A stretch of DNA of 64,000 nucleotides from Pyrenula massariospora (Eukaryota > Ascomycota > Eurotiomycetes > Pyrenulales > Pyrenulaceae), in contig JAGFMI010000002.1 in the NCBI GenBank assembly GCA_021030905.1, positions 2,170,001 through 2,234,000 on the forward strand, in the 5' to 3' direction. Both the position numbers and the translations under genes were made by a program. This document shows positions 1 through 11,176 of the stretch, piece by piece. Numbering within the stretch: the stretch's first letter is position 1; every line of letters begins with the position of its first letter. The notes beneath the pieces are model-generated. The model was not told the origin of the DNA, did not search any database, and saw only the letters and a list, made by a program, of their open reading frames with translations.

Positions 1-1
1 A

Positions 2-271
2 TTCGTACATAAGAGCAAGGCTGAGGAGAAGGAACTTGAGAAGAAGTGGGAGCAGAAGAGGATGGAGAAAGAGGAGAGGAGGCGGATACAAAGAGAGAAT
101 GTAGAGAAGAAAAGGCAGCTAAAGGCGAATACTAGGGCTAATAGTGGGAAAGCCCCGAACGGTGAGAATGGAGAAGATGAACATGATGATGAGGACGAAG
201 ATATGGAGGACATTCTCAGCGACGATGACTTTGAGACGGAAGAGGAGGTAGAAGTAGAAGCTGAGGAATAA
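2..271 (+). CDS. C-terminal end of a charged coiled-coil protein (5' end outside window)
   Basis: The frame is open from base 2 to the TAA at 269-271, so only the last 89 residues or so are visible. The first half is a highly charged helix rich in Lys, Glu and Arg (KKWEQKRMEKEERRR), a likely coiled coil. The tail is an acidic run of Asp and Glu ending in EVEVEAEE. This composition is common in nucleolar and RNA-processing proteins, but no domain lies within the visible part, so no function is assigned. The next gene is on the opposite strand and converges on it with about 150 bases between stops. Confidence 0.7.
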   Translation, partial: FVHKSKAEEKELEKKWEQKRMEKEERRRIQRENVEKKRQLKANTRANSGKAPNGENGEDEHDDEDEDMEDILSDDDFETEEEVEVEAEE

Positions 272-424
272 GAATCTATCCAAAATAGTATGAAAGACCA
301 ATTGACTTCAACATTCATGTTAAGCCTCTGTCTGAAAGATACAAAAAACCTCTCCTCAGCAGCATTCTAGACTTAACCCGAAAAATTCCTCATGCCCGCA
401 TACCATGCACATTCATAACCCCAC

Positions 425-1211
425 CTACTTCTTCCCCTTAGCATACCTCCTCGTCCACTCCCGCGCCTCCTTCTCAAACACCCCCCTCCCATTCCTGTAC
501 TCCTCCGCAATCCTCGTCTCCAGCGGATCATCCGGGTTCGGCTCCTTCAGCAGCTGCCTCGCCACCGCCAGCACCGCCTCGATCTTCGTCGCCGGCTTCC
601 ACTCGTCGGCTTTGAGGATGCCGATGCACACGCCGCCGGTCTTGGGCGGGGCGGCGGGGTTCGGGTAGGGCGGGTCGGGGGCGGAGGGGACGTCGTTGGA
701 GACGTTGGGGTGGTAGATTTTGGTGAGGAAGTTGAGGGTGGGGGCTTTGAAGGGGTAGTCCGGGGGGAGGGTGAGGAGGAGGGAGAATGTGCCGCCCTGC
801 GTGGGGGGAGGGGGGAGGGGTTAGTTGGGTTTGGTGGTTTTGGGGGGTGGGGGGAGGATGGGTTTCTGAAGAGATTTGTGGGATGTGGAGTGGAGAGGCC
901 ATAGATAGATGCGTGGAGATGGAGGTGTGCAATACGAAGCTTGTAAAAGTTGACATTTATTTTATAGACGACAGATAGGGAGTATGCCGACGGAAGTTAG
1001 AAGACTATTGAACGTACCGCGTATGGCGAGCCTTCTGGGCCGAGCATTGTGATCTGCCAAAGAAAGATATTGGACTCATCGACGAGATTAATCGACTGGA
1101 TTCCATCAGGGAGATTTGCATTGAGTGCAGCGAGTTCCTAGGCGCGATGTCAGCTATCAGATATTCAATACGGCTTTTCAGCTATACTTTGCCGATCCTC
1201 TTGTTCGCCAT
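425..1211 (-). CDS. E2 ubiquitin-conjugating enzyme, three exons
   Basis: Model: exons 1211-1188, 1137-1018 and 796-425, 171 residues. It carries the E2 (UBC) fold: an N-terminal helix (MANKRIGKELAAL), GPEGSPYAGGTF, the PPDYPFKAP strand-loop, the YHPN motif with the HPN that supports catalysis, and GVCIGIL with the active-site Cys. The C-terminal helices end in EKEAREWTRRYA. E2s accept ubiquitin from E1 and pass it to a substrate with an E3. The WKPATK stretch recalls UBE2L3/UbcH7, but fungal Ubc4/5 relatives also fit, so no symbol is given. An insertion of about 13 residues rich in Pro and Ala lies between HPN and the catalytic Cys. Exon 3 is very GC-rich with strong third-position C. All intron phases agree. 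Intron 2 is 221 bases, long for this window. Confidence 0.9.
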
Positions 1212-2056
1212 AATGAAAGGTGTTACAAGCGACCAAAAGGGTAGAGGAAGAAATTATCAGAGGCGACAGAGACTGTCCCAGATGGCGCAGATGGACGAAG
1301 CTATTTCAGTGAATTCGGGTATTTAGAAAAGGTGATCGCTCATGAGTTATCACCGTTTATTTAAACGGTTCCACAGCTTAGACAGCGCTTCATGTACCAG
1401 ACAGCTCAAAACATTAGAAATCATCTAGGTTGTTAGGAGAGTGTATAATAAAGAGGTCTTCTTATATTTTAGGCAAGGCTCTTGTCATCTGATCAGGCAT
1501 CAAGGCAGCAGCTTCCCGTACTTATGATGAACTCTTCGGGTACGTGCATGATTTTTTTGAGATAATATTTTTTCAAGACTTCGCGGCTTTGTAGGCTCAA
1601 CAAAATCAACATAGATCATCAAAGAACTCGAAAGGCAATGAAGATGTCATTTACAAGCTACAATCAGGGTCAACATTCTCCTCTCTCTTCTACTTCTGTA
1701 TTTAACTCCCACCAATGCGAAGGAGACCCAGCCGACAAGTCGGATGTAGAGAACGAACAGAGCTGAAGCGTAAAGTGCGAAGCATTAATGCGAATAGAGT
1801 CCACGGAAGGTCTGCTGGCAATCACAGTGCAAATTAATCTATTCTGCGCCGCACGTAGGCATGATACAATTTCATGCCTCGCTCTTGGGATGCATACAAA
1901 AGATATTGCCACATGATGCCATTGTGTCATTACACTCCTTGCAGAATCAATCTGCTCTGTGGCCTTCCCCGTGGATATTCTGTAGGCGAAGTCGGCACTC
2001 TGCTCAATAGAGGGAAATCACGAAATTTAATAAACGCTGACACAAGACTACCAGCA
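1212..2056. other. Intergenic: upstream of the E2 gene, downstream of the ChAPs gene
   Basis: Both neighbours are on the minus strand, so this stretch holds the E2 promoter and the 3' end of the ChAPs gene. I see only short, unconvincing open frames and no RNA gene or repeat. Confidence 0.6.
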
Positions 2057-4365
2057 CTATCCTTCTGTCCCGGAGCTATGAAAAGCAGCGCAAAGCTGGC
2101 AGTATTGATGCGTCAAATCCAAAACAGATTGCGGAAGATTGGTCGCTTGAACAATGCTTCGCACTTTGACGGCTCCTTCTTCTTCAATCAACTTTCGAAC
2201 AACTAGGAGGAGATCAGGCGAGAACTATAGTCACAAAATCAGACTTATCTTCATCTCGAAATTCTTGGGCCAGACTTACCTCAGAATACCACTTATGTTG
2301 CCAGGCGATTAGCCGTATTAGAGCGGCAAGCATTCCTCTCGTGTCCCCCTCTTTTTCATACATCTTGAGGATTCCTTTCATGGCTTTAGCAGAAAACCGA
2401 ATGTTCAAACATTGTTGATATGCTTCAACAGCTTCGGGAAAATGGTGCAGCCTCTCTGCCAACTCTCCCAGAATTTCCCATTCGGAAGGAGATTTTTTGT
2501 ATTGCATCTGCTGCTGCCGATACTGTGCCATCTCCGTTCTCCAGATAGTATATATACGGAGATCTTCGTACAAGACCATGAACAGATTATCGAGCCACCG
2601 TTCGCACAATCTCTTGTTTTGAAAATGTGTATAATTGTTGGAGGAAGGATCAGGCTTTTCAGTCAGTTTTAGCACTAGGAGTAAAGATCATAGAGAGAGC
2701 TTACATCTTCACCAACAGATTTCACCACTTCCGAGGCGATGGTATGCTCGGGCTTTTCGATAGAGTCATCGGCGGCAGATGGATCGCCGTGGCCATCCCC
2801 ATTCGGGGCTAAATCCTTAGAAAAGCTGCCTCCTTCACCATTTTCTGACTCGCCATCGTCTTTGTCTTCGTCATGATCTTCTGGATGCTCTTCTGGATCA
2901 GTAGAACCGTTGACGCCGGGACTCGGGGCGCGGAGAGCCGTAGTGCTCGCATTCTGGGTCTGTGGCTTCGACGAGCCTGTGTTCTGTCGTTCACTGCGAT
3001 ATTCTTCTTCCATCACAAAGACCTGACTTCGGATCCTGAGTAGTTGGTCCCAGCCAATCGATGCCGCAATCTCTGTGAGGAGACTGTAAGCTCGGAGAAA
3101 CGTTCCTTGATACGTTGCCGCCTGTAATTTCCTTAATGAGGGATTTACGGACTCGAATGGATCTCCTTCTCTGGGTTGCCCTTCCTCGATCTCGTCCAAG
3201 GCGCTTTCTGGAGGCAATGGTAGCATTATGCGCTGTGGCTCTGGCATCCGCGGCGAATCTTTGTCTTGATATGAAAACATAGGGCACGAGTTCAAGGTGA
3301 GCAGTGCCAAATCCCACTGCTCCAGTGCGATGTACACTTCTCCTAGTCTTGCCCATGTCCCGAACTCACTGGGCGCGGCTGTCACGCCTCGTTTGGCGCA
3401 TTCTAGTGCCATATCCCCTTCTCCCTTGCTCTTGCAAAAGCTGGCTTGGCAGTCAAGAAGAGCATAATCCATTGGAACGTCTTGAAGGGCATCGTGTAAT
3501 AGTCGAACGGCCTGAACTTCTTCGTCGCCTGCAATCAACACCTTGGCGAGTAAGGAAGAGACCTCGACGTCCCGCGTCCTAAGCTTCTCAAAAAGATTGA
3601 TGCCAGAGGTGAACCGACCTGTGGTCTGGATGTATTGGATGATCCCCGAGGTCAGATGATTTGAAACGAGATTCGGGATCTGTATTTCAGGATCAGAGCC
3701 AAGCTGCCTACCGTTGAAAAACAGTCGCTCTGCGGCATCGAAGAATCTATGCTCGGTCTCTGTGTTGGTGACGGGGTTGAATCTCCTGAACCCAACAATT
3801 TTCTTGATGGAATCGCCACTTCCGTCGTCAGCGTAGGAATAGGCTCGCAGGATGCCACAGAGAAATGTTTCCAGCCATAAGGCTTCTGACGTGACACGCT
3901 TTTCTCCCCGTTCGTCAAGGCAATAAGACTCAACTCTGCCCGGTATCTTTACCTCTACGCGCATGTCCAGGTGCGAAAATGCATTGTAGCAACAGTAGAG
4001 ACCCTGTACGACTTTGTATGATTTTTCTGACGGAGAATATGTGAGCGTGTTGACGTAGGCTGCAAGACTGGCTGCCGAAGACGCATCGATTCCAGTGACA
4101 TGGTGATATACGCCAGTCTGGCGATTACCAGCTTTGGTGGACTGCTTCACGAGGTGGACAAGGTCCGGCGGGCCAAGTTCTCGTAGACCTTGGAGAGCTT
4201 CTGTGCGGGCGTCAATAGCGGTAAATATGTCTTCATCTTCGATGATTCTGGGAAACGACGGTCAGCAATACAAGCTGATGTAACAAAATTCTCAAATAAA
4301 ACAGCGCAGAACAGGAACTAGCCAGCGCTGAAACAGACATACTCAGGTATCACTGGCGCAACCAT
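2057..4365 (-). CDS. BUD7: ChAPs family protein (Chs5p-Arf1p-binding; Bud7/Bch1-like), exomer subunit
   Basis: Model: exons 4365-4343, 4247-2705, 2654-2280 and 2224-2057, 702 residues, all phases consistent. In yeast, ChAPs proteins bind Chs5 and Arf1 at the trans-Golgi to form exomer, which carries cargo such as chitin synthase to the cell surface. Recognition rests on conserved stretches: the N-terminus ending in LGPPDLVHLVKQSTK, the TPR-like middle (YALLDCQASFCKSKG; TWARLGEVYIALEQWDLAL), the FQNKRLCERWLDNLFMVLYE block, EWEILGELAERL, and a C-terminus with VRSIVQATNLPQ and HQYCQLCAAF. An acidic, Ser-rich linker of low conservation precedes the last third. Intron 2 uses an AAG acceptor, chosen because it joins VGED directly to PDPSSNNYT in frame. 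Which of the yeast paralogs (BCH1, BCH2, BUD7, CHS6) it represents cannot be told; filamentous fungi usually have fewer copies. Confidence 0.9.
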
Positions 4366-4786
4366 GGCTCACCAAGGGCCAGGTATGCAGATGAGATGGA
4401 CCTTTTAGCGGTCAAAATTGACCATCGGGATATGCACGAAGTCCATGAAAAGATTGACAGTAACGTTAATCCGTCAATTCTGATTTGCACAGTTCTTCAA
4501 TAGGTTGAGGAGTAACTCTAGCATTATTATCCACCTTGCAGCTGTCGAGCTCTTGTCAATCCAATGCGCTTCCCCAACTCTCGCCTAAACCTGCCTTACC
4601 GCGTATGGTTGCCTCGGTCCTTGAGCCAACGCGTCGTCGCATGCGACACCCCTTCAACGGTCTTTTGATTTTTTATACTGCCTCAAGTCATGCTTCGCGT
4701 ATCTCGGCGAGGTGAGCCACTCACACAAAAAGATACCACAGCGATATGCTTGAGTATCGGCCTCGTACTGACTTGCCTGCATTCGA
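4366..4786. promoter_or_regulatory. Divergent promoter between the ChAPs gene and HIR3
   Basis: The two genes point away from each other across 421 bases, so both promoters and 5' leaders must lie here. No specific factor site is assigned. A small upstream exon of HIR3 could lie in the right-hand part. Confidence 0.55.
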
Positions 4787-7700
4787 ATGGCGGCAACAGG
4801 GGGTTGGGCGGTCCTCAACCCTGAAGACCGCATTGACGGCGGCCAGAATGAGGTCGATGACACGCGGGAGATCCAGATCGAGGACGCACTGAAGCTTTAT
4901 CAGAATGCCTTGAAACTGCATTCACAGGGGCCGGACTTCTATGATGAAGCAGATGCTGCTTACATAGAGCTTTTCCAATCTGAGATTTTTCGATCCCCAG
5001 ATGCCCTCTCCCAGTATCACGAGGATGCTCAAGCCGCACACCGCGAGGACCCGCGCTCCACCGATGGCGCAAGTGGTGCTATCGAGACTGTTGTTGCTGC
5101 TCCGGCGGCTGCTACGGACGAATCGCATAGCTCCTTACCCCAGATTCTCTATCTAGCGTACAAAAACCGAGGGCAACTTACTCTGGACATGTTCAAACGC
5201 GATTTACAAAGAGCTCGAACTGATCCAAGTCAAATGCAGCTTGTTCATCAAATTACGGGAAGTGCTGGCTTCAAAGCTCTCAACGACTTCGCAGAAGCTT
5301 TAGAGCGCGATGACACGGATTTGGATTTGTGGCGAAAGGTCGCGAGAATCTCCCATGTTCTCTCTAGCCGCCGTCTGGGGAGATTTTGTCTTGAAAGCGT
5401 TTTCGTGGGCGACGAAGGTGGTGTTGACGACACCGATCTACTTGGACTGGATGAAGCGTTTGCTATTGACGATCTCCGAGAAGCCACGGCGACATTGAAA
5501 GATGATCTGTCCCTCCGGCAACTTCCTAATGTTCACGTAAAGAATAATATTTACTCAGCAATGAAGCGGCGACTCGATCCATACCCTTATCTACCAACAA
5601 GGCCTGCTGACATCGACTATCTGGACCCACGAACACGCCCTTTAGGCTTTCAGCCCATCCAACATACGTTGCGGCCTGCAAATCGGACTTGGCTCGCGGT
5701 AGGAGGAGCGATTTATCAAGCCTTGTGTAGCGATGACCAGCATCTGTATGACCTTGGTCCTGGTGCATCTCTCGCAATAGACCTCCCAGGCGGACTTCGG
5801 CAATCTCAGAGTCCCGACATGGATTTCAGCACCGCTCCAACTACACAGGAGCCTGCAATCGATACGACTAGCCAGCCATCGCATCCCGTACAAAACCAAA
5901 CTAATGGTGAACACCAAGACCCTGAAGATGGCAAAGGTGAGGAAGGTGAGGCCCAACGCCGCCCGGATTATTTAGATAGATCGCCACACGAAGATTTTGA
6001 TACGATCGATGAGCAAGCGGCGGCGCAGCTTACTGACCAAATGGCTTCCTCAACGCCAAAAGAGCAGAAAGGTGACGAAGTTTTTGAGAATGGCCCCGAG
6101 CCCGCTGTTGACATCCAACAAATGACGCTTCCAACGAGAAAGCGATCCTCTACATCTGCGGGAAACGATGACCAGATTGACAGTGGGCGTGCAAAAAGTA
6201 GACGTATCCGAGCTCGGGAGGTCAATGCAGAAATAGCCATACAAGAAGAAGATTCAGCCAACAACATGGCGCAGCTCTATGAAGACCAGATCGAGGGGTT
6301 CGCTCACTATGATCGCTTTATGTTCGATACCGCCGCAGATCTTTTGGCAAAGTGTGGCGTTGAAGAGCTTGGAACTCTCGAGGAGATGAAGGTTGCATTC
6401 ACTGAATCAACTCAATCTGATGTACAGGACAAAAATCCAGAGGTTATAGCAATGCGAGATATTCGAGATGCTGTATCTTCGTGGACAGAGGAGCGTGGTC
6501 ATACATTGCTTACCGGTGACGGCGTCTTGGGTATACATGGACACTTTTCTGACACGCAAAGCGCTGGAATCGCCATGTTCTTGGAGCATACTAGACCCGG
6601 CCACCGCAAAATTGGAGCAGAGGCAATGCTGCTGGAAGATGAAGGTCTTGATCACTTTGTTAGACACGTCAACTCCGAGTGGTGTTATTCACATGACCTT
6701 GCCCTACAATGGATTGAAGCTGTCATCCTAGGGAGGCAAGGGAATGGATTCTCAGATGACCTAAGTATTCCCGAGCAGCATCGCTCACCATATATTAGGT
6801 ATGCGTGGCCGCCAGCGCTGAAACAAATGATAGTGCAAATGATGGTGAAAGAGGACGAATATATCTATCAAGCGGTACAGTCTCGGGTAGACAGACTTGA
6901 TCAGCATATCGTCAAAACATTATCAGATGGCCCTTATAAGTGGACAGAGAGCGACCAAGATCTTACGGAACTCACCCAGACGCTATACGAACTTCATCTT
7001 GACATATACTCGATGATAACACATCCTAACAGTGAGGTGGACAATGAGACAAGGGAAACCCAAGAATATCGGCTTGGACGGTGGTCTACACTGTCTACAT
7101 ATTTGATTACCCAATACTCAGAACATGTTGCCGGCAGTGACGTACACAAAGGACTGATTCTGCGTTTCTTGTGGGCTACTACCACTCACGCTAATGCTTC
7201 TAAAGATGTCAGCCAGGAGCACCATATTCTATGTCTGCAAGATCTACGCCTCCTTCTAGAAGCAGCGGGCAATCCAGTCATCGTATTAAGAAACAACGAG
7301 GCTATGCCTGAGATCTCAGCCGCAGCTGTGGACCAAGAGATTTGCAGACTCAGCACATTAGAGTTCTTCACCAACATCTTCAGTAATGACACTAAGGACC
7401 CATTTCATGTAATCGATAGCCTCGAACCAGTCTTGGACCCCATGCAGGTGGAGCTTACCACTTCAACTGCTCCGAATGGTCAGCCAGATGAGAATACCGT
7501 AAGTGAATCGCAAAGGAGAGTTACAGAGTTGCGGGATTTTCTTGATCAAGGTGATGCATCCTTGAGATTCTTCTTATGGAAAAGACTCGAAGAAGCCTAT
7601 GTCTCGATCGACCTCCAGCCTCAGGTTGTCTCATGTCATTTGCGGATGATGGAAGCCATCATGAATGAGATCTATGGCTCATTGCATTGCAAGAAACCTG

Positions 7701-10700
7701 ACAATGACCGCGTAATTGCATTGCTTGGATGGCTTCTGCGACTGGACGGCCTCATGGTTCAGCTGCTTTTGAAGGTCTTCAATGACGATCATGCTTTCAA
7801 TGGCGTCTACTATGAACACCTTCAATCCTCGATGGTGATGGTCGCGCGTCTATGTCGAGTGCTCCATTCGTTTGCCCTGCTGGATGACGCCCTGAGGATC
7901 GGCCAAGCTGCAGCACCTATGACGCGAAATAGTGGTGCAAGCAGGCTTTTCGAGAATTTCAAGAACAAGTTTCGGGAAATGCAAGTTCGAGCATGGCTGC
8001 TACAATATGCACTTTTGAAAGAGGGCATCAACCAGAATCGCGCCGCATTCACGACCCCTGACGATGACAGAGCTCGCTATCTGCGATTCGTTCACAACGC
8101 GATGGGTGAGCGAGGATATTGTCGATACTCAAACAAGCTTCTACTCAAGATCATGAAGGCCGACCTACTGACGATGCCTACTGAGGATGACTACGAGCCC
8201 GATCTGTCGCAAGTGCTATTCGACCTTCATCAGCTGAGGTTTACCCCAGGTATTGGCGACGTCGATCATGATTGTCCGGCCGAAACACTTGATAAGGCGA
8301 CTGCAATAAAATTGGTCCCCTTCGTCATGATGCAGGCCAATCGTATGAACATTCGGGATCTCATCAAAAGTGATCTGAAAACCACCATTGAAAAGGTACA
8401 GCAAGTTATCGGATCCCCAAAGTCTTCTTCTGCCGTGGCGCATAATCGAAAATTAGTGTCCGCCTACTTGAAGTCTGCAGTCAATTCGCGCGACCTCTAC
8501 CGCTCTGTTCAAGGAATAGGCGAACTTCCTACGAAGCCTGTACGCGGCGAGTACGCCGAGATTGCAGCTCACGGTTGGTATTTCCTGCAGGGCTATATTG
8601 CCCTGACAAAATTCAAATCTGTCAAGCGAGTTAGCCCTACTCCTACAGTTGACATCGACGTAGCCGCCGCCTTCTTCAAACAAGACCTTGAGCATGATGT
8701 CGAGAAATGGGAGACGTGGTGGCGCTTCGGTCAGGCCTTTGAAGCTAAAGTTGAGGACGACGTCTTGTGGACCGCAGACAAGCTGAACAATAATCGCGCC
8801 GAGCTTGCAACCCTTCAACGCAACGCTATTCATTGCTTTGCGATGGCTATTGCGGTTGCCACAAGAGTCGCGGACGAGTCGACTTCGACCTTGAACAAAA
8901 TTTCGGATCTCTTTACAGAGTTTGCAACTCTTCTCTACTCCGCTTCTCGTGAGCCTTTGTCTATGGACGCTTTTAGCTTGGAAGGGTTTGAACGCCATTA
9001 CAGCAGCGATCTTACCCAACAGATGTACAAAGCAGATCCTTTCCCGAAGATGCAGCCTTATACCATCTGGAACTTTGCGAGACACTTGCTTCGGAGAGCG
9101 ATGATTGACAAACCTAATAGATGGTACAACAATTATCTTCTTGGCAAATGCCTTTGGAAAATGTACACCCATCAGCTTCACCCCTCGCAACCCGCTCCAA
9201 AAAGTAAGCCGTCGATGGAAGCAGTGCTTAGCGCCCTGGTGGATACGATCAATAAGCTCCCTGAACGTCGCGATAGCCGAGCAGAGCCGATCCTCGAGCC
9301 GCACTTTAAGCTTGTGTCTATCGTCCACAAGCTGGTCCATGCAAGAATCATCCCTCCCAGTCGCGGCGAAGCGATCTTGCAAGCAACAGTGTATGCCAAG
9401 AAGGAACATCTCTCGTTAGACGGCGAGGAAGGAGCCGAATGGGAACAGTACGTTCTCGCCGTATTGCAGAATCTTGAGAAAGCAGACAAATCGAATTGGC
9501 ATCACCGCATCACTGCCCGAGCTGCAGACATCATCTACGATGGCGGTCGAGACCAGCTTACGGCCGCTGGCGCTTTGCAGAAATTTACGCAGCACATCTT
9601 TACCAAGACCATGACATTGCAAGTATGGAAGCCCGAAAACGAAAGGCCTGGTCGGCACTTCGTGTACACGAGTCGTTACGTCCTGTTCCTTTTACGGATA
9701 CTAGATAAGCTCCGATATTCGAAAGAACATAGAGACCTTTTTGAACCTCTGGCTCGAAGAACGCGACGAAAACAGGGAGAATTCTTGAACCACCAGTATC
9801 TTTGGGAAGAGCTCTGTATGACTTACGTCCGTATGTTGCGGACGGCGGGGCAAATTGTCGAGGGTTGCGCAGAGACAATTTTCAAGGGATTGAACTTTGA
9901 CGAATTTGGTCGTGTTTCAGAGGCTTTGGAGCGATGGGCGCAAAGCGAACCACTTGAGAACCCCAACGTTGCAGTGCTCCGAGAAGCGCTTGAGTTAAGG
10001 AAACTGAACAACAATCTCATGAAAGGCACGCTCGTGGACGACCTTGTGATCGACGGCTATGCAACCCTGTATGAGATCTACGTTCGTCAGGAAGAAGCCA
10101 AAGCCGCTGAAAAGAGAAGACTAGAAGCGGATGCCGCATCGACTAGACCAGCCGACATGGGCACAGACTCCCACCAGCCGTCAGCAGAGAGTTTCCGGCC
10201 GATCGGCCAACTCGATGGTGAACATAACAACACTGTATCTGGTTCTGTACATCCAGGATCCATAGAGCAAGTCGGAGGTGGACCAGGTGATCCTTCTCCT
10301 GCAGTTAGATCAACTGAGGCAGAGCAGAAACCATTCTGGCCATATCCAAATCCTATCGTACAGCAAGGCCAAGCGCAGGGCGCCAGCCCAGGACCGTCGG
10401 GAAATCAAATGTTTAACATCAACCCATTGAGCGTGCATACTGCTACGTCTACGCCACCCAAGCCGCATCTCGGACGACCGAAAACGATCACGAGGAGGGA
10501 GATCCAACGGAAAGCGGAGGCGGTAATGGCCAAGCCACCACCGATACCAACGCCCAAGCTGCTCAACGCGCCCGGACTGCCTGGGGGAAAGACGCGCGTT
10601 TCAGTCGAGATCCCCGCTAGCCCTAGTCTGCAGAGAGATGCTGCCAAGGTCGAGCCGACTAGCGGAGAGAGAGATGCGGACAATGGAGATAAATCAGCAT

Positions 10701-11176
10701 CAGCCGACGGTCAACAAGGGGACAAGGCCGGTGAAATGACGAGCCGGCGAAGCAGCGTGGGTGATAAGTGGGATATGGGAGTAGAAGCGGATAATGAGAA
10801 TGGGAGCAGCGAACTGAGTGAGATCCATGAGGACCTCGAAGAGAATGAAGACACGTTAGGACTGCAGGCCAGTGGCCATGCGAGAGCTGGCGGCGAGAAA
10901 GCAGCAAAGCTTATGTTTCCCAACCTCTTCAAGGCTGAAGCGGCGGACTCGTCGTCGGTCATGGAAAGTGAAGATGTCAGTATGGTGGATGCGGTCGAGG
11001 AGCTGGACGAAGAAGAGGACGGAGGGCAGGAGGTCGGCGACGAAGACGCGGAAGAAGCAGACGACGGGGGTGTTGTAGAGAATGGTCAGGAGCCAGAGCG
11101 CAAGGACAGCGCCGGTGTTGTGGGCAAGATGTCGGGTGCCTGGATATCTTCACAGCAGCCGGCGGAGGACGGCTGA
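4787..11176 (+). CDS. HIR3: Histone transcription regulator 3 (Hir3/CABIN1-like), HIR complex subunit
   Basis: A single open frame of 2129 residues, about the usual length for the filamentous-fungal protein. Hir3 is the large scaffold of the HIR complex, which deposits H3-H4 independently of replication and represses histone genes. The start region (REIQIEDALKLYQNALKLHS, then a TPR-like helix with AYIELFQSEIF) is the family hallmark. The body is alpha-helical, TPR-like repeats. An acidic, low-complexity insert lies around residues 350-500, and the C-terminal 400 residues are disordered: Pro-rich, then a Ser/Glu/Asp-rich tail. The ATG at 4787 is the first in frame after a TGA at 4769-4771. A short upstream coding exon, as in some relatives, is not excluded. 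No internal stop or frameshift is seen. Confidence 0.93.
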   Translation: MAATGGWAVLNPEDRIDGGQNEVDDTREIQIEDALKLYQNALKLHSQGPDFYDEADAAYIELFQSEIFRSPDALSQYHEDAQAAHREDPRSTDGASGAIETVVAAPAAATDESHSSLPQILYLAYKNRGQLTLDMFKRDLQRARTDPSQMQLVHQITGSAGFKALNDFAEALERDDTDLDLWRKVARISHVLSSRRLGRFCLESVFVGDEGGVDDTDLLGLDEAFAIDDLREATATLKDDLSLRQLPNVHVKNNIYSAMKRRLDPYPYLPTRPADIDYLDPRTRPLGFQPIQHTLRPANRTWLAVGGAIYQALCSDDQHLYDLGPGASLAIDLPGGLRQSQSPDMDFSTAPTTQEPAIDTTSQPSHPVQNQTNGEHQDPEDGKGEEGEAQRRPDYLDRSPHEDFDTIDEQAAAQLTDQMASSTPKEQKGDEVFENGPEPAVDIQQMTLPTRKRSSTSAGNDDQIDSGRAKSRRIRAREVNAEIAIQEEDSANNMAQLYEDQIEGFAHYDRFMFDTAADLLAKCGVEELGTLEEMKVAFTESTQSDVQDKNPEVIAMRDIRDAVSSWTEERGHTLLTGDGVLGIHGHFSDTQSAGIAMFLEHTRPGHRKIGAEAMLLEDEGLDHFVRHVNSEWCYSHDLALQWIEAVILGRQGNGFSDDLSIPEQHRSPYIRYAWPPALKQMIVQMMVKEDEYIYQAVQSRVDRLDQHIVKTLSDGPYKWTESDQDLTELTQTLYELHLDIYSMITHPNSEVDNETRETQEYRLGRWSTLSTYLITQYSEHVAGSDVHKGLILRFLWATTTHANASKDVSQEHHILCLQDLRLLLEAAGNPVIVLRNNEAMPEISAAAVDQEICRLSTLEFFTNIFSNDTKDPFHVIDSLEPVLDPMQVELTTSTAPNGQPDENTVSESQRRVTELRDFLDQGDASLRFFLWKRLEEAYVSIDLQPQVVSCHLRMMEAIMNEIYGSLHCKKPDNDRVIALLGWLLRLDGLMVQLLLKVFNDDHAFNGVYYEHLQSSMVMVARLCRVLHSFALLDDALRIGQAAAPMTRNSGASRLFENFKNKFREMQVRAWLLQYALLKEGINQNRAAFTTPDDDRARYLRFVHNAMGERGYCRYSNKLLLKIMKADLLTMPTEDDYEPDLSQVLFDLHQLRFTPGIGDVDHDCPAETLDKATAIKLVPFVMMQANRMNIRDLIKSDLKTTIEKVQQVIGSPKSSSAVAHNRKLVSAYLKSAVNSRDLYRSVQGIGELPTKPVRGEYAEIAAHGWYFLQGYIALTKFKSVKRVSPTPTVDIDVAAAFFKQDLEHDVEKWETWWRFGQAFEAKVEDDVLWTADKLNNNRAELATLQRNAIHCFAMAIAVATRVADESTSTLNKISDLFTEFATLLYSASREPLSMDAFSLEGFERHYSSDLTQQMYKADPFPKMQPYTIWNFARHLLRRAMIDKPNRWYNNYLLGKCLWKMYTHQLHPSQPAPKSKPSMEAVLSALVDTINKLPERRDSRAEPILEPHFKLVSIVHKLVHARIIPPSRGEAILQATVYAKKEHLSLDGEEGAEWEQYVLAVLQNLEKADKSNWHHRITARAADIIYDGGRDQLTAAGALQKFTQHIFTKTMTLQVWKPENERPGRHFVYTSRYVLFLLRILDKLRYSKEHRDLFEPLARRTRRKQGEFLNHQYLWEELCMTYVRMLRTAGQIVEGCAETIFKGLNFDEFGRVSEALERWAQSEPLENPNVAVLREALELRKLNNNLMKGTLVDDLVIDGYATLYEIYVRQEEAKAAEKRRLEADAASTRPADMGTDSHQPSAESFRPIGQLDGEHNNTVSGSVHPGSIEQVGGGPGDPSPAVRSTEAEQKPFWPYPNPIVQQGQAQGASPGPSGNQMFNINPLSVHTATSTPPKPHLGRPKTITRREIQRKAEAVMAKPPPIPTPKLLNAPGLPGGKTRVSVEIPASPSLQRDAAKVEPTSGERDADNGDKSASADGQQGDKAGEMTSRRSSVGDKWDMGVEADNENGSSELSEIHEDLEENEDTLGLQASGHARAGGEKAAKLMFPNLFKAEAADSSSVMESEDVSMVDAVEELDEEEDGGQEVGDEDAEEADDGGVVENGQEPERKDSAGVVGKMSGAWISSQQPAEDG

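Noticed and set aside
528-956. 142-codon Pro/His/Arg-rich frame
   Set aside because: It is an alternative minus-strand frame overlapping the E2 exon and its intron; low complexity from very high GC.
8453-9409. 318-codon open frame on the minus strand
   Set aside because: It lies wholly inside the coding frame of HIR3 and has no domain; it is a shadow of that gene's codon pattern.
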